Assembly: GCA_900545305.1 (NCBI GenBank)
Contig: UQYD01000041.1
Coordinates: 1 to 15,776, forward strand
Origin: an uncultured Eubacterium sp.
Lineage (GTDB): Bacteria; Bacillota; Clostridia; Lachnospirales; CAG-274
Direction of reading: 5' to 3'
Length of the DNA stretch: 15,776 nucleotides
The notes beneath the pieces were generated by a model. It saw only the letters and a list, made by a program, of their open reading frames with translations. It did no database searches and was not told the origin of the DNA. This document shows, one piece after another, positions 1-7,350 of the stretch (the stretch's first letter is position 1; the number at the start of each line of letters is the position of its first letter). The position numbers and the translations under genes are program-made.

Positions 1-1
1 G

Positions 2-112
2 AAACCTCCGTATACAGTTTATTTACAAGGTGGTTTAACTTGGGCTCATGCAAAGCTCGGTATAATAATCGCAATTAACAATATGTATGAAAAGGGTATA
101 ATAAAATTATAA
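2..112 (+). CDS. C-terminal end of an unidentified protein (partial)
   Basis: An open frame enters from the left edge and ends at TAA 110-112, giving the last 36 residues of a protein. The tail reads as ordinary mixed hydrophobic/polar sequence, including LTWAHAKLGIIIAINNMYEKG, and not as random translation. The other two frames are less protein-like; the first hits a stop at 76-78. A hairpin follows seven bases after the stop, as expected at the end of a transcription unit. I do not recognise the family from this fragment and assign no function. The call rests on frame quality and the following terminator only. Confidence 0.5.
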   Translation, partial: KPPYTVYLQGGLTWAHAKLGIIIAINNMYEKGIIKL

Positions 113-118
113 TATGCA

Positions 119-174
119 CAACAAATAAGAGGAGATGTCCATTAACATTAAATGATGTCTCCTCTTATTTGTTG
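119..174. terminator. Hairpin between convergent genes (probable bidirectional terminator)
   Basis: A perfect 17-bp inverted repeat pairs 119-135 (CAACAAATAAGAGGAGA) with 158-174 around a 22-base loop. It lies between the end of the plus-strand partial gene (112) and the end of the minus-strand EF-G gene (182), where a shared terminator is expected. The outer part of each arm is A/T-rich, but no clean T-run follows on either side, so its efficiency is uncertain. Confidence 0.55.
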
Positions 175-181
175 CTATGTA

Positions 182-2275
182 CTATTTATCTACTTTTGTT
201 GCCATCTCTGCTTTACGTTTTTCTATAACTCTATTTTGAATATCTACAGGAACAGCTTCATATCTTATAAACTCTTCAGTATAAGAGCCTCTTCCTTGAG
301 TCATACTTCTCAAATCTGTAGAATATTCCAACATTTCAGCTGTAGGAACTTCTGCTTGTATAATTTGGTTATCTCCAACCTTATCCATTCCCAAAATTCT
401 ACCTCTACGTTTATTCAAATCTCCCATAATGTCACCAGTATAGCTATCTGGTACTGTAACAGCTACAGAAGATATAGGTTCGAGAATAACTGGTTTAGCC
501 TGTGAAAAAGCATCTTTAAAAGCCATTGTTGTCGCCATCTTAAAGGCCATTTCAGAAGAATCTACCGGATGATAAGAGCCATCTATAAGAGTTGCCTTTA
601 TGCCAACAACTGGATATCCCGCCAAAGGACCAGATTTAATGCTCTCCTGTAATCCTTTTTCTACAGCAGGGAAATACTGTTTAGGAACAGCACCGCCAAA
701 AATCTTCTCTTCAAAAACATATGGTATAGTCTGGTCTTCAATTGGCTCAAAATCAATAACTACATCACCAAACTGACCATGACCACCTGACTGTTTTTTA
801 TACTTTCCTCTAGCCTGTACTTTTGTTCTTATCTTTTCTCTATATGGAACAATAGGCTTATCCAAATCCACATCAATCTTATATTTATTTTTTAACTTGC
901 TAACAAATACATCAATATGAGTGTCACCTAAACCACTTATTATAGATTGCTTAGTTTCTTTGTCTACTGTAAAATTAAGAGTCTTATCTTCCTCAAGAAT
1001 CTTGTTGATTGCACTTGCTAATTTATCTTCATCACCTTTTGTTTTAGGTCTAATAGCTTTCTTCATATGAGCTTTAGGATAACTGATTTCAGGGAACTGT
1101 ACTGGTCTATCAGTTGAAGCTAAGGTATCACATGTACTAGTATTCTGTAACTTAGCTATCGCACCTATATCACCGGCTCTCAACTCATCAACTTCTAATT
1201 GTTCCTTACCTCTAAGTATATACAACTTTCCTATTTTTTCAGCAATATTCTTATTTACATTTTTAACCATTGAGTCTTTTTTCATAATACCAGAACAAAC
1301 TTTAAAAAGGCTCAATCTTCCTACATAAGGGTCTGCAATTGTTTTAAATACAAAAGCTGACAATGGATCATTTTCATCACAATTAATTTCAACGTAATCA
1401 TCAGTTTTAGGATTTATAGCTGTTATTGTTGCTTTAACCTCATTAGTCGGTGGTAAAAACTTATTTATAGAATTCATTAATACTCTAATTCCTATTGTAT
1501 ATATAGCAGCACCACAAATAACTGGTGTAACTGTACCATCAACAATACCAATTCTTAATCCTTTATGTATTTCTTCAGGAGTCATGCTTTCATCATTAAA
1601 GAACTTTTCAATCAATTCGTCATCAGTTTCAGCAACAGCCTCTTCAACCATTTTTCTCATACTCTCAACTGAATCATCTAATCCATCAGGCATATCACAA
1701 GGTTCTACAAGTCCATTCATAAATTTTCTTGCAGCTCTTCTGATAACATTTACAAATCCAACAAATTTATTGTCTTCATAAAAAGGAACTTGAAGTGGGG
1801 CAATACTCTTACCAAAAACCTGCTTCATAGCCTCTACAACTGTATCTAAATCGGCTGATTCATCATCCATACCATTAACAAAAATCATCTTTGGTACGCC
1901 CATTTCTGTTGCCATCTGCCAAGCTTTTTCAGTTCCAACTTGTACACCAGCCTTTGCGTCAACAACTATAAGTGCCAAATCAGATACACTAAGTGCCTGT
2001 TTAACTTCACCAAGAAAATCAAAATATCCTGGAGTATCAATAAAATTAATTTTTTCTTCCAACCATTCTACAGGAATCATAGAAGAATTGATAGAAATCT
2101 TTCTTTTTATTTCTTCTGGGTCATAATCACTAATTGTATTTCCTTCTTCTACTCGTCCAAATCTTTTTGATACACCACTAACATGCAAACATGCCTCAGC
2201 GATAGTAGTCTTACCAACACCACTATGCCCAATAATTGCAACATTTCTAATTTGACTTGCTGGATAACTCTTCAT
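182..2275 (-). CDS. fusA: EF-G-like translational GTPase (FusA2/EF-G2 subfamily)
   Basis: This 697-residue protein has the complete EF-G domain order. The G domain (about 1-278) has P-loop GHSGVGKT at 16-23, DTPG at 80-83 and a CGAA G5-like motif at 254-257. Domain II covers about 300-390, domain III about 400-475, domain IV starts at KYKKQSGGHGQFG near 491-503, and domain V runs to the C-terminal MTQGRGSYTEEF. Tyr84 replaces the catalytic His of the classical DTPGH. This and the switch-I style SDYDPEEIKRKISI mark the secondary EF-G subfamily (FusA2) and not the housekeeping EF-G, which is normally next to rpsL/rpsG and tuf. The G4 motif is NGMD (134-137) instead of NKxD, which is unusual. 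Its role is presumably ribosome-associated, but translocase activity is not established for this subfamily. An AAGGAG ribosome site at 2286-2291 fits the ATG start. It is a single-gene unit, divergent from tyrA. Confidence 0.9.
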   Translation of the reverse strand: MKSYPASQIRNVAIIGHSGVGKTTIAEACLHVSGVSKRFGRVEEGNTISDYDPEEIKRKISINSSMIPVEWLEEKINFIDTPGYFDFLGEVKQALSVSDLALIVVDAKAGVQVGTEKAWQMATEMGVPKMIFVNGMDDESADLDTVVEAMKQVFGKSIAPLQVPFYEDNKFVGFVNVIRRAARKFMNGLVEPCDMPDGLDDSVESMRKMVEEAVAETDDELIEKFFNDESMTPEEIHKGLRIGIVDGTVTPVICGAAIYTIGIRVLMNSINKFLPPTNEVKATITAINPKTDDYVEINCDENDPLSAFVFKTIADPYVGRLSLFKVCSGIMKKDSMVKNVNKNIAEKIGKLYILRGKEQLEVDELRAGDIGAIAKLQNTSTCDTLASTDRPVQFPEISYPKAHMKKAIRPKTKGDEDKLASAINKILEEDKTLNFTVDKETKQSIISGLGDTHIDVFVSKLKNKYKIDVDLDKPIVPYREKIRTKVQARGKYKKQSGGHGQFGDVVIDFEPIEDQTIPYVFEEKIFGGAVPKQYFPAVEKGLQESIKSGPLAGYPVVGIKATLIDGSYHPVDSSEMAFKMATTMAFKDAFSQAKPVILEPISSVAVTVPDSYTGDIMGDLNKRRGRILGMDKVGDNQIIQAEVPTAEMLEYSTDLRSMTQGRGSYTEEFIRYEAVPVDIQNRVIEKRKAEMATKVDK

Positions 2276-2314
2276 AAAAACACCACTCCTTTTGTCCGTT
2301 TATTACATTTATAG

Positions 2315-2342
2315 AATATATTATGTGCATATTTTAACTCAA
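2315..2342 (-). promoter_or_regulatory. Possible promoter for the EF-G-like gene
   Basis: On the minus strand, TTGAGT (complement of 2337-2342) and TATATT (complement of 2315-2320) are separated by 16 bases. They would start transcription about 30 bases upstream of the ATG at 2275. Both boxes are imperfect and the region is AT-rich, so this is only the best candidate seen. Confidence 0.35.
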
Positions 2343-2349
2343 TTGCACA
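2324..2349. repeat. Short inverted repeat TGTGCA-N14-TGCACA
   Basis: Six-base perfect arms at 2324-2329 and 2344-2349 lie either side of the candidate minus-35 box of the EF-G-like gene. The arrangement could be an operator, but arms this short arise by chance in AT-rich spacers. The rest of the 271-base spacer between the two divergent genes shows only promoter-like AT-rich DNA. Confidence 0.25.
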
Positions 2350-2482
2350 AACGCTTTCTCTTTAGTATTTATAAATTCAACAAATTTATTCAAATTCCTT
2401 TAATATTTTCATTAATTTTTACAATAATTTGCAATTTAAAGATAAATTATTTTAGGATTTAACACTCACTTTTCAAATTATA

Positions 2483-2511
2483 TTGACCAAATGTAGTATT
2501 AGTGTTACAAT
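2483..2511 (+). promoter_or_regulatory. Sigma-A-type promoter of the tyrA-aroA-sufCB operon
   Basis: TTGACC at 2483-2488 and TACAAT at 2506-2511 are separated by 17 bases, close to the vegetative consensus. The predicted start near 2518 leaves a leader of about 29 bases containing a GAGAGGT ribosome site (2534-2540) before the tyrA ATG at 2547. The leader is too short for a T-box or riboswitch, so any regulation would act at the promoter or on enzyme activity. Confidence 0.7.
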
Positions 2512-2546
2512 AATATGGATAATGCTCATATTAGAGAGGTGTTCCA

Positions 2547-3623
2547 ATGGTTATAGGAATTATAGGTCTTGGCTTAATAGGTGGTTCTATAGCAAAGGCC
2601 CTTAAAGAAAAAACAGATATTAAAATTTTAGCAATGAACAGAAGTGAAAAGTCACTTATAGACGCTTACAACGATGGTGTAATTGATGAATATAGTCTTA
2701 CAGATATGTCAATTTTTAACGAATGTGACATAATTATTGTATGTACAACTGTTGACACAATACCTACATATGTAAGTAAATTAAAGCCGTTTATAAAAAA
2801 GGATTGTATCATCACAGATGTAGGTAGTACTAAAAAGAAAATTTGTGATACTTTATCAAACGTTAAAGATATATGCTTTATAGGTGGACATCCAATGGCC
2901 GGCTCTGAACAAACAGGATATAAATCAGCAAAAGCACATCTATTTGAAAATGCTTTTTATATTTTCACCCCAATAAATGATGTGCCACAATCTAAGATAA
3001 ATCAAATGACTGATATTGCTAAAATATTAGGAGCAACTCCTGTTGTTATTTCCCCTGAAATTCATGATTATACTGTTGCGGCAATTAGTCATGTTCCTCA
3101 TATTATTGCATCCTCTCTTGTAAATACGGTAAAAAATTTAGCTGATGATAATGGATATATGCACTCATTTGCAGCTGGTGGTTTTAGAGATATTACACGA
3201 ATAGCTAGTTCTAGCCCAGATGTATGGAACAGCATTTGTCAAGATAACAGAGAGCCAATACTAAAAGTACTTGACACATATATCGAAACAATAAAAGAAT
3301 TAAAAAAATCGCTTGAAAGGAAAGAGGATATATACTCTTTTTTTGAGAGTGCAAGGGATTACAGAAACACTTTTGAAAGCAGAAATGAAAATACTGTATG
3401 TAAATTTTATGAAATTGCTGTTGATGTAGTGGACCAGCCTGGTGCAATAGCAACAATAGCAACATTGCTAAGTGTTAATAGCGTTAATATAAAAAATATA
3501 GGTATACGAAACACTAGAGATTATAACGATGGTGCACTTTATATAGCTTTTGAAAATGAATCTCATAAAAATAGGGCAATTGATATTTTAAAGTCTATGA
3601 ATTACAAAGTATTCAATAAATAA
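2547..3623 (+). CDS. tyrA: Prephenate dehydrogenase with C-terminal ACT domain
   Basis: The protein (358 residues) oxidatively decarboxylates prephenate to 4-hydroxyphenylpyruvate, the committed step to tyrosine, using NAD(P)+. An N-terminal dinucleotide-binding Rossmann fold has GLGLIGGS at 7-14. It is followed by the family signature GGHPMAGSE (113-121) and a helical dimerisation region with AAISHVPHI (178-186), which contains the conserved histidines. The C-terminal ACT domain starts near 288 (DVVDQPGAIATIA) and is the usual site of tyrosine feedback inhibition; that inhibition is inferred, not shown. Length is typical for Firmicute single-domain TyrA plus ACT. There is no fused chorismate mutase. 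It is the first gene of the operon, and aroA follows 17 bases later, the same order as tyrA-aroE in Bacillus subtilis. Confidence 0.93.
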   Translation: MVIGIIGLGLIGGSIAKALKEKTDIKILAMNRSEKSLIDAYNDGVIDEYSLTDMSIFNECDIIIVCTTVDTIPTYVSKLKPFIKKDCIITDVGSTKKKICDTLSNVKDICFIGGHPMAGSEQTGYKSAKAHLFENAFYIFTPINDVPQSKINQMTDIAKILGATPVVISPEIHDYTVAAISHVPHIIASSLVNTVKNLADDNGYMHSFAAGGFRDITRIASSSPDVWNSICQDNREPILKVLDTYIETIKELKKSLERKEDIYSFFESARDYRNTFESRNENTVCKFYEIAVDVVDQPGAIATIATLLSVNSVNIKNIGIRNTRDYNDGALYIAFENESHKNRAIDILKSMNYKVFNK

Positions 3624-3640
3624 AGGAGAAAATTTGAATT

Positions 3641-4915
3641 ATGAATAAAACTATAACACCTATAGAAAAATTAAACGGTCAAATTAAAATTCCTGGTGAT
3701 AAGTCTATTTCCCATAGAGCTATTATGTTTGGCTCACTAGCAAAAGGAGAAACAAAGATTACTGGTTTCTTAACCGGTGATGATTGTATGTCAACTATTT
3801 CTTGTTTTAGAAAACTTGGCATAGAAATAGATGTTGACGGAGAAAATGTTACTGTTCACGGTAAAGGTCTTCATGGTCTTTCTGCCCCAGCAGAAACTTT
3901 AGATGTTGGGAACAGTGGCACTACAATTAGACTTATATCTGGTATTTTATCTGCTCAGAACTTTGATACAGTATTAAATGGCGATAGTTCCATTCAAAAA
4001 CGACCAATGAGAAGAGTTATAAATCCTCTTACTGAAATGGGAGCTAATATTGAAAGTACAAATGACGGCTTTGCTCCACTCACAATACATGGTTCAAAAC
4101 TTCATTCTATTGAATACACTATGCCTATGGCAAGTGCTCAAGTAAAGTCATCTATTCTTTTAGCAAGTCTCTTTGCTGATGGAACTACAGTTATCAATGA
4201 GCCTGTTGCTTCAAGAAATCATACAGAAATAATTTTAAATTATTTTGGAGCTAATATCAAAAATGTAAATGGTGTAATTACATCTACTCCTGTAGAAGAA
4301 CTTTACGCAAAACCTATCAACGTTCCTGGTGATATTTCGTCTGCTGCTTTCTTTATGGTAGCTGGATTAATTGTTCCAAATTCTCATATTATAATTGAAA
4401 ATGTAGGTATAAATGAAACAAGAACAGGTATTATTGATGCTTTACGTGCAATGGGTGGCGAAATAAATATTCTTAACCAAAGAGAATCTGGTGGCGAGCT
4501 TGTAGGTGATATCGAAGTAAAATCTTCAAAACTTCACTCTACAACACTTGAAGGAAGTATAATTCCAAGAATGATAGATGAAATTCCTGTATTTGCTGTG
4601 GCTGCTCTTTGTGCTGAAGGAACTACTGTTGTTAAAGATGCTGAGGAATTAAAGGTTAAAGAATCTAATAGAATAGCAACTATGAGTACAGAATTAGGTA
4701 AAATGGGTGTTATAATCACAGAAACCGAAGATGGTATGATTATTGAAGGCAACCAAAAATTAAAAGGTGCTACTGTAGATAGTCATTTAGACCACAGAGT
4801 TGCAATGTCCTGTGCTATAGCCGCTTTAGTTGCTGAAGGCGAAACAACTATTCTTGATTCTGATTGCGTAACTATTTCTTTCCCTAATTTCTATGAATTA
4901 TTAGAAACACTTTAA
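3641..4915 (+). CDS. aroA: 5-enolpyruvylshikimate-3-phosphate synthase (class II type)
   Basis: The enzyme (424 residues, full length) transfers enolpyruvyl from PEP to shikimate-3-phosphate, the step before chorismate. Visible motifs are PGDKSISHR (18-26), GNSGTTIRL (90-98), QKRPMRR (119-125), SAQVK (165-169), MIDEIP (311-316, with the catalytic Asp), KVKESNRI (338-345) and DHRVAMS (384-390). GDKS, SAQVK, RNHTE (192-196) and NETR (258-261) match the motif set described for class II, naturally glyphosate-tolerant enzymes. Tolerance is an inference from motifs. The ribosome site AAGGAGAA starts on the last base of the tyrA stop codon, so it is co-transcribed with tyrA. Together the two genes supply chorismate and then tyrosine precursors. 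Confidence 0.95.
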   Translation: MNKTITPIEKLNGQIKIPGDKSISHRAIMFGSLAKGETKITGFLTGDDCMSTISCFRKLGIEIDVDGENVTVHGKGLHGLSAPAETLDVGNSGTTIRLISGILSAQNFDTVLNGDSSIQKRPMRRVINPLTEMGANIESTNDGFAPLTIHGSKLHSIEYTMPMASAQVKSSILLASLFADGTTVINEPVASRNHTEIILNYFGANIKNVNGVITSTPVEELYAKPINVPGDISSAAFFMVAGLIVPNSHIIIENVGINETRTGIIDALRAMGGEINILNQRESGGELVGDIEVKSSKLHSTTLEGSIIPRMIDEIPVFAVAALCAEGTTVVKDAEELKVKESNRIATMSTELGKMGVIITETEDGMIIEGNQKLKGATVDSHLDHRVAMSCAIAALVAEGETTILDSDCVTISFPNFYELLETL

Positions 4916-4962
4916 TACAACTAACTTTTATTAATAACACTAGATTTTAGGAGGAACTTACA

Positions 4963-5685
4963 ATGTTAGAACTACAAAACATAAAATGGAAAGTTTCTGA
5001 TGGTACAGAAATTATTAAAAATATAAATTTAGAAATCCCGTCTGGAAAACTAGTAGTAATTACTGGTCCAAATGGTGGTGGTAAAACATCTCTTGCAAAA
5101 TTAATCGCTGGATTAGAAGAACCAACATCTGGTAACATCATTTTAGATGGTGAAGATATTACTTCTTTAGATATAACTGAAAGGGCAAATAAGGGTATAA
5201 GTTATGCATTTCAGCAGCCTGTACGCTTTAAGGGTATAACTGTCAGAGATTTACTTGAACTTGCTGCCGGTAAAAAAATAGAAGAAAAAGAAATTTGTTC
5301 ATTACTTGGCAAAGTAGGTCTATGTACCCGTGATTACATAGACAGAGAAGTTAATTCTAGCCTTTCCGGTGGTGAAATAAAAAGAATTGAAATTGCTACT
5401 GTCCTTGCAAGAAACACAAAACTTACTATTTTCGATGAACCAGAGGCAGGCATTGACCTTTGGAGTTTTAATGAATTAATTGATGCCTTTGTTGAAATAA
5501 AAGAAAACTATGCAGGCACATTGCTTATTATATCTCACCAAGAGAGAATACTTAATATTGCTGATGAAATAGTTGTTATTGCGAATGGGGTTGTTAAAAA
5601 TATCGGTAAAAAAGAAGAAATTTTACCAACTCTTTTAGAGGTATCTAACACTGGTGATTGTTGTCTAAATGGGGGTAACAACTAA
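4963..5685 (+). CDS. sufC: Fe-S cluster assembly ABC ATPase SufC (SmsC-like)
   Basis: This 240-residue soluble ABC ATPase has Walker A GPNGGGKT (35-42), a Q-loop at FQQP (83-86), signature LSGGE (134-138), Walker B TIFDEPEAGID (155-165) and switch His192 in ISHQE. The EPEAGID variant after Walker B resembles the SufC family (EPDSGLD/EPEAGID), and there are no transmembrane partner genes. Instead a SufB/D-family gene overlaps its stop codon by one base (TAATG, 5683-5687), so the two proteins are probably translationally coupled. SufC powers the scaffold that builds Fe-S clusters in the cytoplasm. A Cys-Cys pair (233-234) sits in the C-terminal tail and could bind metal, which is speculative. 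An AGGAGGAA site at 4949-4956 supports the start. The 48-base gap from aroA contains no visible terminator or good promoter. Confidence 0.88.
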   Translation: MLELQNIKWKVSDGTEIIKNINLEIPSGKLVVITGPNGGGKTSLAKLIAGLEEPTSGNIILDGEDITSLDITERANKGISYAFQQPVRFKGITVRDLLELAAGKKIEEKEICSLLGKVGLCTRDYIDREVNSSLSGGEIKRIEIATVLARNTKLTIFDEPEAGIDLWSFNELIDAFVEIKENYAGTLLIISHQERILNIADEIVVIANGVVKNIGKKEEILPTLLEVSNTGDCCLNGGNN

Positions 5686-6602
5686 TGAAAAAAACTACAG
5701 AAGAAATTTTAAAAATAGTATCCGATTTCAAAGGAAAATTTAATGGAGCATTTAATATTCGTGAAGATGGTCAGTGTGCTGGCAGACAGTCTTCTGAAAA
5801 TATAAAAATAGAGCCAAAAGACGATGCTCCTGGTATAAATATAATAATTGCACCTAATACTAAAGATGAAACTGTATATATTCCTGCCTGTGTCACAAAA
5901 GGGAATGTAGATGACATCGTATACAATGACTTTTTTGTTGGCGAGGGTGCAGATGTTACAATTGTTGCCGGATGTGGAGTTCATACAGATGATGGTCATG
6001 ACGCTAGACACAATGGTGTTCATAGATTCTTTCTTGAAAAAAATTCTAATGTTTTATATAAAGAAAAACATATTGGTACAGGTAAAGGTACTGGAGCAAA
6101 ACGAATCGACCCTGTAACAGATTGCACTTTAGGAGAAAATGCAATTCTTACAATGGACACTATTCAACTTAGTGGCGTAGATAGCACAGACCGTAAGACA
6201 AGAGGAACTTTAGGCAAGAATGCAAAACTGATTATTAAAGAACGTATTATGACATCTGGAAAAGAGTATGCAAAGACTGATTTCGTTGTAACTCTTGAAG
6301 GAGAAAATTCTGGAACTGACATTGTTTCTCGTTCAGTTGCCAGGGACAATTCTAAACAAGAATATACTTCTAAGATTATTGGTAAGAATATATGTACAGG
6401 TCACTCTGAGTGTGATGCTATACTAGATGGAAACGGTTCTGTTATAGCTCAGCCATCTTTAGTAGCTGAAAATCCAGATGCTGCCTTAATTCATGAAGCT
6501 GCTATTGGAAAAATAGCTGGCGAACAAATTTTAAAATTAAGAACATTAGGTCTTACTGCTGAACAAGCTGAGGAAAAAATAATTTCCGGTTTTTTAAAAT
6601 AA
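5685..6602 (+). CDS. sufB: Short SufB/SufD-family Fe-S scaffold (SmsB-like)
   Basis: At 305 residues this is much shorter than the classical SufB (about 470-490) and corresponds mainly to the beta-helix core plus C-terminal helices. The core ends with GHSECDAIL (239-247; Cys243 aligns with the essential scaffold cysteine). It is followed by the C-terminal signature DAALIHEAAIGKI (265-277), whose His270-Glu271 match known SufB functional residues. A second cluster of potential ligands, CGVHTDDGHDARHNGVH, lies at 97-113. Genomically it is paired only with sufC; no sufD, sufS, sufU or sufE is present here. This matches the minimal two-gene SUF-like (SMS) systems described in anaerobes, where SmsB alone serves as scaffold. 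The start overlaps the sufC stop. A strong terminator follows. Confidence 0.87.
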   Translation: MKKTTEEILKIVSDFKGKFNGAFNIREDGQCAGRQSSENIKIEPKDDAPGINIIIAPNTKDETVYIPACVTKGNVDDIVYNDFFVGEGADVTIVAGCGVHTDDGHDARHNGVHRFFLEKNSNVLYKEKHIGTGKGTGAKRIDPVTDCTLGENAILTMDTIQLSGVDSTDRKTRGTLGKNAKLIIKERIMTSGKEYAKTDFVVTLEGENSGTDIVSRSVARDNSKQEYTSKIIGKNICTGHSECDAILDGNGSVIAQPSLVAENPDAALIHEAAIGKIAGEQILKLRTLGLTAEQAEEKIISGFLK

Positions 6603-6612
6603 TTTTTTCATA

Positions 6613-6658
6613 AAAAACATCCTACAAATAAAGGTATAAAAATTTGTAGGATGTTTTT
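6613..6658. terminator. Bidirectional intrinsic terminator
   Basis: A perfect 17-bp stem pairs 6613-6629 with 6642-6658 (core CATCCTACAAAT / ATTTGTAGGATG) around a 12-base loop. Flanking A-runs and T-runs give a U-tract in both directions. It ends the tyrA-aroA-sufC-sufB unit from the left and the LysR-exonuclease unit from the right. Confidence 0.9.
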
Positions 6659-6672
6659 ATTTTCTTTTATAA

Positions 6673-7341
6673 TCATTTACTTTTTCTTGTTCTATTTGAC
6701 TTGGAACGTCTACACTTTATTGCTTGAATACGATTTTCCTGTATTTTTTTAGGTTTAAGATGAGAAGAATTAAAAATTCTAACAGGTAATTTTTCTGGTG
6801 CAATTTCCTTTAAAACCTTAGCTGTATAGTATGCATCATCTTGTGCATGGTGAAAAGGTCTGTCTATTTCAATTTCAAACGCTTCGACAGCATTTTTCAA
6901 ACCAATAGCTCCACCTTTGGAATATTTCAAATGCTGTGTCGCCATTTTTTGAATATCTACATATTCAATAATCATAGGCTCTGTAGCTATATTGTAATAT
7001 GTTAAATTTCTAAATAAAGCACGAATATCACTATATCCCCATGTTCCTAATACTGTATCATCACCTAAAAATCTTCTAAATTTTTTAAACGCCTCTGGAA
7101 AATAAGGTTTATATTTAAAATCTTTATCTGTAAAACCTGTAATCTTTTCTACAAATGGATGAATAGTTGGATATATATTTGGTTTAATCAATATATTAAA
7201 TTCATCTATTATATCATAATTATCATCAACCTTCACAGCTCCAATCTGTATAATTTCAAACCTACATTTAGGATTTACCATATCTTTGCAATTATTCATT
7301 GAAAAAGCTTGATTAAATTCAAAATCAAGTATTGTAAACAT
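6673..7341 (-). CDS. DEDDh 3'-5' exonuclease domain protein
   Basis: This 222-residue protein has the DnaQ/ERI-1-like exonuclease fold. Exo I is LDFEFN (Asp6, Glu8), exo II is WGYSDIRAL (Asp105), and exo III is FHHAQDD (His164, Asp169 in H-x4-D), so all four acidic ligands and the general-base histidine are present. The fold ends near 182. The last 25 residues are strongly basic (KCRRSKSNRTRKSK), suggesting nucleic-acid contact. It resembles the stand-alone KapD/ERI-1-type RNase-like exonucleases of Firmicutes more than the polymerase proofreading subunit; the substrate (RNA or DNA) cannot be decided from sequence. The gene lies 9 bases after the LysR gene, and its SD (AGGAGA, 7347-7352) overlaps the LysR stop, so the two are co-transcribed. 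Confidence 0.85.
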   Translation of the reverse strand: MFTILDFEFNQAFSMNNCKDMVNPKCRFEIIQIGAVKVDDNYDIIDEFNILIKPNIYPTIHPFVEKITGFTDKDFKYKPYFPEAFKKFRRFLGDDTVLGTWGYSDIRALFRNLTYYNIATEPMIIEYVDIQKMATQHLKYSKGGAIGLKNAVEAFEIEIDRPFHHAQDDAYYTAKVLKEIAPEKLPVRIFNSSHLKPKKIQENRIQAIKCRRSKSNRTRKSK

Positions 7342-7350
7342 AATTTTCTC

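Noticed and set aside
119..174. Hairpin as a small RNA or mobile-element end
   Set aside because: Its place between two convergent gene ends is explained by a terminator; no promoter, target duplication or transposase is seen.
152..505. Plus-strand open frame opposite the EF-G-like gene
   Set aside because: It lies antisense to a well-supported gene, has a biased Phe/Cys/Ser/Tyr composition typical of a shadow frame, and starts inside the terminator hairpin.
2519..2546. T-box or other riboswitch ahead of tyrA
   Set aside because: The predicted leader is under 30 bases and has no T-box sequence or antiterminator structure.
5911..6117. Alternative-frame open frame inside the SufB-like gene, and similar shadows in other genes
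   Set aside because: They overlap strongly supported genes, have no ribosome sites and match no recognisable family.
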